Shown here piece by piece: positions 30,814 through 31,210 of a stretch of 31,210 bases of DNA. The stretch is from a virus, in the IMG/VR virus record IMGVR_UViG_3300007539_000114, positions 1-31,210 of that record. One strand, 5' to 3'. Position 1 is the stretch's first letter; each line of letters starts with the position of its first letter. The position numbers were made by a program, and so were the translations under genes. The notes beneath the pieces are model-generated. The model was not told where the DNA came from. It made no database searches and saw only the letters and a program-made list of their open reading frames with translations.

Positions 30814-31210
30814 ATGCCTTCAAGCATTTTCTTCCAGGGTCAGCGGGTCTACCGACCAGGGACTTATGTCCAGGTTAATGATGCGCTTTCCGCTATCTCT
30901 GATTTGACTGGAGGCAATATCGCCTTAGTCGGAGACTTCCCCATCTTCAAGCAGGCTGACATCCACACATTTGCGACATACGACTCGTTTATCGCAGCTG
31001 TCAACCCCGATGGCATCAGCGGTGTCTATCGCCTCAATGACACCACAGTTATTGACTACAACTCTATCGGGCAGCTTGCCTTTGACTCGCTGATCAACGC
31101 TTCACAGCAGATCGACAGTCTTAGCATCATTAACACCCGTGAGTCAGCCCAGGCTTCTCACACTGCGCAAGGCCTTAAGATTAAGGCTAAGCTCTACGGA
31201 CAAGTTGGTA
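30814..31210 (+). CDS. Probable tail sheath protein, N-terminal part
   Basis: The reading frame begins at an ATG seven bases after TAGGAG and continues beyond the window, giving 132 residues. The N-terminus, IFFQGQRVYRPGTYVQVNDA, followed by GGNIALVGDFP and a later LKIKAKLYGQVG, resembles contractile-tail sheath proteins, which begin with a P-G-x-Y segment, then a short strand with V-G-x, and later a residue run before G-x-x-G-N. If right, the phage has a contractile tail. The call rests on one terminal third of the protein. Confidence 0.55.
   Translation, partial: MPSSIFFQGQRVYRPGTYVQVNDALSAISDLTGGNIALVGDFPIFKQADIHTFATYDSFIAAVNPDGISGVYRLNDTTVIDYNSIGQLAFDSLINASQQIDSLSIINTRESAQASHTAQGLKIKAKLYGQVG

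Noticed and set aside
1-31210. Prophage boundary or attachment site
   Set aside because: No host-like gene, tRNA fragment, integrase or direct repeat pair suggesting attL/attR was seen; whether the phage is temperate cannot be decided here.

Overview
This window is a contiguous piece of a tailed double-stranded DNA bacteriophage genome (Caudoviricetes). It carries a small and large terminase, portal, prohead protease, major capsid protein, head-tail connectors and the start of what looks like a contractile-tail sheath, so a myovirus is the best guess. Shine-Dalgarno sequences of the AGGAG type precede most starts, many genes overlap by a TAATG or a few bases, and promoter-like sites are sigma-70-like, so the host is a bacterium; the sequence does not say which. 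No tRNA, rRNA, integrase, insertion sequence or CRISPR array was seen.

Layout. (1) 1-3410, minus strand: a replication protein joining an archaeo-eukaryotic-type primase to a VirE-type helicase (its C-terminus runs off the left edge), plus an unknown helical protein. (2) 3411-3863: a gene-free divergent control region with AT-rich DNA, GACCACT repeats and three dyads of form TTAGTG-N6-CACTAA. (3) 3864-7008, plus strand: a small helix-turn-helix protein, a RecB/Cas4-like nuclease with four cysteines, and an SNF2-type helicase. (4) 7008-9366: terminase small and large subunits. (5) 9436-18331: a small unknown protein and two giant fibre genes (1288 and 1564 residues), both built of internal repeats. 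(6) 18500-19481: three small membrane proteins of possible lysis function. (7) 19492-20734: ThyX thymidylate synthase and dCMP deaminase. (8) 20791-23713: portal and a multidomain acidic head-associated protein. (9) 23714-24095: a second gene-free control region that is a diverged copy of the first, followed by a BRO/antirepressor-like gene. (10) 24841-31210: prohead protease, scaffold-like protein, major capsid protein with an inserted Ig/FnIII-like domain, connector and neck proteins, and the start of a sheath-like protein.

How it works together. The leftward genes and the nuclease/SNF2 pair would copy and recombine the genome, ThyX and dCMP deaminase supply dTMP, terminase fills a capsid assembled from portal, protease, scaffold and capsid protein, and the connectors join it to the tail. 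The most unusual structure is the pair of homologous control regions about 20 kb apart (3432-3642 and 23781-24007). They share sequence blocks at nearly constant spacing, and each lies before a gene for a possible DNA-binding protein. They could be paired replication origins, dispersed operators of one regulator, or partition-like sites. A second genome-wide pattern is a set of extended -10 promoter-like sites of form TGNTAYNNT ahead of the gene blocks.
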